From positions 3,480-12,327 of the forward strand of contig NZSI01000042.1 in NCBI GenBank assembly GCA_002696685.1: a DNA stretch of 8,848 nucleotides, in the 5' to 3' direction. The position numbers were made by a program, and so were the translations under genes. The notes under the pieces were generated by a model. The model had not been told where the DNA came from, did not search any database, and saw nothing but the letters and a program-made list of their open reading frames with translations. Origin of the DNA: Chloroflexota bacterium. Its GTDB lineage: Bacteria > Chloroflexota > Dehalococcoidia > SAR202 > UBA826. Below are positions 6,204-8,848 of this stretch, piece by piece. Position 1 is the stretch's first letter, and each line of letters starts with the position of its first letter.

Positions 6204-7226
6204 CTAATTTACTGTGCTGACGGTTTTCGCGTCTGCATTTTCTTCAAGTTTCCAACAAGCAGCTACCTGACCCTCTGCATTTTCAAAATTTGGCGGATAA
6301 CTCTCGCGGCACTTATCAAATACGTATGGGCATCTATCCGCGAAAGAGCATTCTTCCTTTAGGTCCCATAGCGCGGGAGGGTTTCCTGGTATTGAGTATA
6401 GGCGCTCTATGTTCTCATCCATCTTAGGAACGGAGTTTATTAGCGCTTCTGTATATGGATGCTGTGGGTTGTTAAATATCTGCCTAACATCGCCTTGTTC
6501 GACAATCTTCCCGGCATACATCACTGCCACGCGGTCACACATTTTTGCAACTATTCCGAAGTCGTGGGTGATAAAGATGATCCCCACTCCTGTCGACTCC
6601 TGAAGTTCTCGGAGGAGCCTCAGATATTGTGCCTGAATCGTAGCGTCCAGCGATGTCGTAGGTTCATCAGCAATGAGCACGGAAGGGTTGCAGGAAATTC
6701 CGATGGCGCCCACAACACGCTGTCTCATTCCACCAGAGAGCTGGTGGGGGAAATCCTTCATCCGAAGGTCTGGGGCTGGGATACGCACTTTCCTGAGCAT
6801 GTCAATTACAGTCTCTTTGAGTCCTTCACCCTTCAGGCCTTCGTGAATATGGAGAGCTTCTCCGACCTGATCTTGGATATCGAAGACTGGATTGAGTGCC
6901 GTCATTGGGTCCTGCAAAACCATGGCAATCTGGGATCCTCTAACGTTTTCCATCTGCTTTTCACTGAGTTCGAGAATGTTTTCCCCTTCGAGAATAACTT
7001 CTCCTCCCACTATGTGACCAGGAGGGGATGGGACCAACCTCATCATCGAGAGGACTGTGACCGATTTTCCTGAACCGGATTCTCCAACTATTCCAAGCGT
7101 TTCACCTCGGCGGAGGTTGAAGCTCACTCCGTCAACTGCTTTAACCACGCCCCAACGGGTAACGAAATAAGTCTGGAGGTCGTTAACCTCAAGGACTATT
7201 TCTCCTATTCGATCATCTGAAGCCAT
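6204..7226 (-). CDS. Peptide/nickel-type ABC transporter ATP-binding protein (DppD/OppD-like)
   Basis: Partner nucleotide-binding subunit, 340 residues, expected to form a heterodimer with the gene product just downstream and energise import. Motifs: Walker A GESGSGKS (48-55), Q-loop Q105 (VLQDP), signature LSGGMRQRV (163-171), Walker B VLIADEP (183-189), D-loop TSLD (191-194), switch H221 in FITHD. The C-terminal oligo_HPY region begins at HPYTEALINS. Its four cysteines are at 293, 299, 306 and 324, the same spacing as in the paired protein. The LSGGM signature and VRIPAPDLRMKDFPHQLSGG segment place it on the D rather than the F branch. ATG 7226 is supported by GAGGAG at 7240-7235 with an 8-base spacer. 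A probable promoter lies about 110 bases upstream. No permease or binding-protein gene is adjacent in this operon. Confidence 0.95.
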   Translation of the reverse strand: MASDDRIGEIVLEVNDLQTYFVTRWGVVKAVDGVSFNLRRGETLGIVGESGSGKSVTVLSMMRLVPSPPGHIVGGEVILEGENILELSEKQMENVRGSQIAMVLQDPMTALNPVFDIQDQVGEALHIHEGLKGEGLKETVIDMLRKVRIPAPDLRMKDFPHQLSGGMRQRVVGAIGISCNPSVLIADEPTTSLDATIQAQYLRLLRELQESTGVGIIFITHDFGIVAKMCDRVAVMYAGKIVEQGDVRQIFNNPQHPYTEALINSVPKMDENIERLYSIPGNPPALWDLKEECSFADRCPYVFDKCRESYPPNFENAEGQVAACWKLEENADAKTVSTVN

Positions 7227-7337
7227 AGTAGCTACTCCTCATCTTAATCTTTACGGGCCACGGCTGCTAAGTTTCTAGGAACAATGCAGGCACAAGCCTC
7301 TAACCCAGCACTAAAGTGTGTTGCACGGGTAAACGAC

Positions 7338-7366
7338 ACTATAATGAAGTGCCTAGTAAATAGCAA
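7338..7366 (-). promoter_or_regulatory. Probable sigma70-type promoter of the ATPase operon
   Basis: On the minus strand TTGCTA (7366-7361, 4 of 6 to TTGACA) is separated by exactly 17 bases from TATAGT (7343-7338, 5 of 6 to TATAAT). It is the best promoter match in the 205 bp between the NIPSNAP gene and the DppD-like gene. It implies a start near 7331 and a leader of about 105 bases, which contains a small AGGC/GCCT stem at 7288-7299. Confidence 0.5.
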
Positions 7367-7372
7367 GGTTCA

Positions 7373-7390
7373 AGCTATGCGTTAATAGCT
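7373..7390. promoter_or_regulatory. Inverted repeat just upstream of the ATPase-operon promoter
   Basis: AGCTAT (7373-7378) and ATAGCT (7385-7390) are perfect 6-bp arms around GCGTTA. The element lies 7 bp upstream of the -35 box, so it could be an operator for a dimeric regulator. The arms are short and no regulator gene is adjacent. It could instead be part of the 3' end of the NIPSNAP transcript; no T-run follows. Confidence 0.25.
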
Positions 7391-7431
7391 ATCTCTAGCC
7401 CAGTTTTATCAACCTTAAATGAGTTAAGTTT

Positions 7432-7752
7432 CTAGGCAGGACCAGGAAAAAAATTAGCTCCCTGCATAATCATGTCCTGCTGTTTGATTGCCAAACCTTT
7501 GACCCGGGGCATGTATTCTCCTGTCCATCTAGGATCTGACCGAACCTGTTCTCTGGCCTCTGCGAAATGGTGGTAGTCACGGTAAGCCCATATGTGAACA
7601 ATCCTGTTTAAAGGGCCTATGTCAGTGTGGTACCAGCCTGCTAGTTTTATTCCATAGTCCTCTCTGATTTTTAGAGCAACATCTTCGACGGCCGACATAT
7701 ATGCTGGCACGGAGCCAGGTTTTAAGTCATAAATTCTCATGTCGTATATCAT
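7432..7752 (-). CDS. NIPSNAP-family protein
   Basis: A 106-residue single-domain protein of the dimeric alpha-beta barrel NIPSNAP type. The start MIYDMRIYDLKPGSVPAYM matches the family's 'Y/RxYxLKPGxxxeYl' opening. The middle contains GWYHTDIGPLNRIVHIWAY (residues 39-57), the highly conserved 'G.f.teiGpLN.vvHiWaY' signature. DPRWTGEYMPRV follows as the usual 'dpeWq.y.p.v'. The length is normal for bacterial members. The biochemical role of this family in bacteria is not well established; relatives of this fold bind small hydrophobic compounds or act as monooxygenases or isomerases. ATG 7752 is preceded by AGGAG (7763-7759) with a 6-base spacer. It follows the unknown 134-residue gene by 76 bases on the same strand; co-transcription is possible. 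Confidence 0.88.
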   Translation of the reverse strand: MIYDMRIYDLKPGSVPAYMSAVEDVALKIREDYGIKLAGWYHTDIGPLNRIVHIWAYRDYHHFAEAREQVRSDPRWTGEYMPRVKGLAIKQQDMIMQGANFFPGPA

Positions 7753-7828
7753 CTAGAACTCCTATTTTTCGTAACATGGTTCCCAATATTACACAGAATC
7801 GGACACCTTACTACTTCTTGCGGCTGTA

Positions 7829-8233
7829 CTAGTCATGGCTGTACTCAAACCTCAGGCAGGTCCACAGGTCATCTAGATGAACGTGTTCCGTAGTTTCCCA
7901 ACCTGCTTGTAAGAGTGGTTCCCAGCCTTCTTTCTTGTTGATGTCAGTTTCACGTCCAGAACTTTCTCGAGGATAGCTAAACCACAGGAGACCATGTTTT
8001 TTAAGAACAGCGGGAGCTCCGGGCGAGAGCTCAAGTACATCCATTTTGTTTCGAACGAATATTTGTACGGAATCGAATTTTAGTGAGCCCTCTAGTGGAA
8101 CCGTAGTTGAAACCTGGAGCTCTGGATACGCAAACGACAGTAACTCTATATAAGAATTTGGTGCTGCTACTACTAGGATGTAACTATTCGGAGAAAACCG
8201 TAGCTTTTCTAGTACATCTCTGTTGTCTTGCAT
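7829..8233 (-). CDS. Conserved protein of unknown function (DUF3052-like features)
   Basis: A 134-residue soluble protein with no signal peptide or membrane segment. It begins with EKLRFSPNSYILVVAAPNSYIELL, similar in form to a 'kPG..v.vl.aPe.y..ll' opening. It continues with FDSVQIFVRNKMDVLEL and ends with LLWFSYPRESSGRETDINKKEG followed by LDDLWTCLRFEY. This 'hGlLW.sYPk.tSg..TDin...GW......GW......v.vDd.WsalRF' arrangement recalls small bacterial conserved proteins of DUF3052 type, from memory only. Function is unknown. The start is supported by position rather than by a good ribosome site: upstream is GAGGCGAGCCCC, with no well-spaced GGAG before ATG 8233. No alternative in-frame start keeps the conserved beginning. 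Confidence 0.7.
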   Translation of the reverse strand: MQDNRDVLEKLRFSPNSYILVVAAPNSYIELLSFAYPELQVSTTVPLEGSLKFDSVQIFVRNKMDVLELSPGAPAVLKKHGLLWFSYPRESSGRETDINKKEGWEPLLQAGWETTEHVHLDDLWTCLRFEYSHD

Positions 8234-8404
8234 ACTGATGGGGCTCGCCTCTTAGACGTCTGGATACCGAGATAAGTATAAATCAGATGAGATGAACTGG
8301 GCTAGATCAATAGTATTCAAAAAATAAATAAATATTATTTCAATATTTCCTATTGCAATATGGATGCCAGGCCCTATACTTACGCCCGAGTTGAAAGAAA
8401 ATAG

Positions 8405-8437
8405 CAAATGCTAATAGTAATTTACTAATAGTATTTG
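8405..8437. repeat. Imperfect 16-bp dyad with an overlapping 14-bp-period direct repeat
   Basis: Arms 8405-8420 and 8422-8437 are complementary at 14 of 16 positions plus one G-T, centred on T8421. The same stretch holds two direct copies of CTAATAGTA (8411-8419 and 8425-8433), 14 bp apart. Combined dyad and direct repeats about 40 bp upstream of a -35 box are typical of regulator binding sites. AT-rich chance similarity is the alternative. Confidence 0.4.
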
Positions 8438-8478
8438 TTTTAGAGATAAAATGCTTTGTATTTAAAGTCTGGTTATTC

Positions 8479-8506
8479 TTGACAATTTTAAAATAGGGCA
8501 TAAAAA
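8479..8506 (+). promoter_or_regulatory. Promoter-like element upstream of the zinc-ribbon gene
   Basis: A perfect TTGACA (8479-8484) is followed after 16 bases by TAAAAA (8501-8506, 4 of 6 to TATAAT). The spacer includes the 10-bp palindrome ATTTTAAAAT (8485-8494). The weak -10 match and AT-rich setting limit confidence. If used, the leader to ATG 8670 would be about 155 bases. Confidence 0.45.
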
Positions 8507-8655
8507 TAAAGAATTAAAGTTCAGTAATTATTTAACAGGAAATATTTATACAGAAAACTATATCATTTAACTACTCTTGGCACTGTTTTAGATGGTGCCT
8601 TGAACGTTGTGAATGCTAGATGGGAATGGTGCAAATTAAAGATGTGCGCTTGCCC

Positions 8656-8661
8656 AAGGAG
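8656..8661 (+). promoter_or_regulatory. Ribosome binding site of the zinc-ribbon gene
   Basis: AAGGAG lies 8 bases before ATG 8670. It is the best Shine-Dalgarno match in the window and fixes this start for the open reading frame cut by the window end. Confidence 0.8.
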
Positions 8662-8669
8662 AATTGAAA

Positions 8670-8848
8670 ATGGTTTTTTATAAGTCTTGCCCGAAATGTC
8701 GTGGCGACATGCACATTCGTGAAGATGTCTATGGAGATTTTAGAGAGTGCATCCAATGTGGATTGCTGCAGGATATATATGAGCATCCTACTTCACAATT
8801 GGTAGCTAGTGCGACTGGAAGTGATGACACATCAACTTCTCCTCAAGG
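8670..8848 (+). CDS. Small zinc-ribbon protein, 3'-truncated by window end
   Basis: The frame from ATG 8670 stays open to the last base, giving 59 complete codons. Residues 7-30 form a zinc-ribbon knuckle pair, C7-P-K-C10 and C27-I-Q-C30 (C-x2-C-x16-C-x2-C), with the intervening RGDMHIREDVYGDF. The Cys spacing and the 'CPKC.GDM...D.YG....C.QCG' pattern resemble small zinc-binding proteins that I recall as common in Chloroflexota; they are sometimes annotated as DNA-binding or regulatory but are poorly characterised. After the ribbon the sequence turns Ser/Thr-rich (SATGSDDTSTS), probably a linker to a further domain beyond the window. The excellent AAGGAG site and the promoter-like element upstream support a real gene. 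Zn binding is well supported; DNA or RNA binding is inference. Confidence 0.8.
   Translation, partial: MVFYKSCPKCRGDMHIREDVYGDFRECIQCGLLQDIYEHPTSQLVASATGSDDTSTSPQ

Larger units (their letters stand above)
8234..8669. other. AT-rich divergent intergenic region
   Basis: This stretch separates the minus-strand unknown gene from the plus-strand zinc-ribbon gene, so it should hold both promoters. Roughly 8310-8570 is much richer in A+T than the neighbouring genes. It contains a 10-bp perfect palindrome TATTGCAATA (8351-8360), an AAATATT/AATATTT stem at about 8330-8348, a long imperfect dyad (8405-8437), a TTGACA promoter-like element (8479-8506) and a GGCAC/GTGCC stem (8579-8599) in the probable leader of the zinc-ribbon gene. 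A TATACT -10-like sequence exists on the minus strand near 8280 but lacks a matching -35. I found no convincing ORF or tRNA in it. Confidence 0.6.

Noticed and set aside
6459..7073. 204-codon open frame on the plus strand
   Set aside because: Lies entirely antisense to the well-supported DppD-like gene; its translation shows no recognisable domain.
7340..7345. Perfect TATAAT on the plus strand
   Set aside because: It overlaps the minus-strand -10; the nearest plus-strand -35-like TTGCAC (7321) is only 13 bases away and no plus-strand gene follows.
7822..7845. Direct repeat GGCTGTACT twice, 15 bp apart
   Set aside because: Only 9 bp, one copy inside the 3' end of a gene; no other sign of a mobile element or attachment site.
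8310..8440. Possible CRISPR or origin-like repeat block
   Set aside because: Only two short copies with no regular spacers and no DnaA-box cluster; better read as promoter-region repeats.

Overview
The window looks like a chromosomal segment of an uncultured bacterium of moderate G+C. Four kinds of gene occur together: family 5 peptide-binding proteins, Opp/Dpp-type ATPases, a NIPSNAP-domain protein and a small zinc-ribbon protein with a CPKC...CIQCG pattern. As I recall, this mix is common in environmental Chloroflexota, including marine SAR202-like lineages. That assignment is inferred from gene content only; there is no rRNA or other marker here.

Layout. Positions 1-1374 (+) hold the C-terminal part of a family 5 solute-binding protein whose start lies outside the window. 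Positions 1489-4358 (+) form a probable two-gene unit. The first gene encodes a membrane-anchored protein with about 14 tandem beta-propeller repeats, and 11 bases later comes a class I SAM-dependent methyltransferase. This unit converges, 3 bp apart, on a minus-strand TPR lipoprotein gene (5165-4362). Next to it lies a minus-strand pair of peptide/nickel-type ABC ATPases, DppD/OppD-like (7226-6204) followed by DppF/OppF-like (6189-5200). The pair has a plausible sigma70-type promoter upstream (7366-7338) and a very strong hairpin terminator 26 bases after the second stop codon. Further right on the minus strand are a NIPSNAP-family gene (7752-7432) and a conserved gene of unknown function (8233-7829). 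A 436 bp AT-rich intergenic region (8234-8669) follows. It carries dyad repeats and a TTGACA promoter-like element that probably serves a plus-strand zinc-ribbon gene starting at 8670 and cut by the window end.

How the parts work together. The two ATPases should power an oligopeptide, dipeptide or nickel importer, but no permease gene is beside them. The binding protein at the left edge could be a partner but is on the opposite strand and about 3.8 kb away. The propeller protein and the methyltransferase are probably co-expressed, with unknown purpose.

The most unusual structure is at 5129-5173. A perfect 20-bp inverted repeat looks like the terminator of the ATPase operon, yet it also encodes the start codon and first residues of the TPR lipoprotein. 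Any transcript that can express this protein from that start must pass through the hairpin. No CRISPR array, insertion sequence, tRNA or rRNA was seen.
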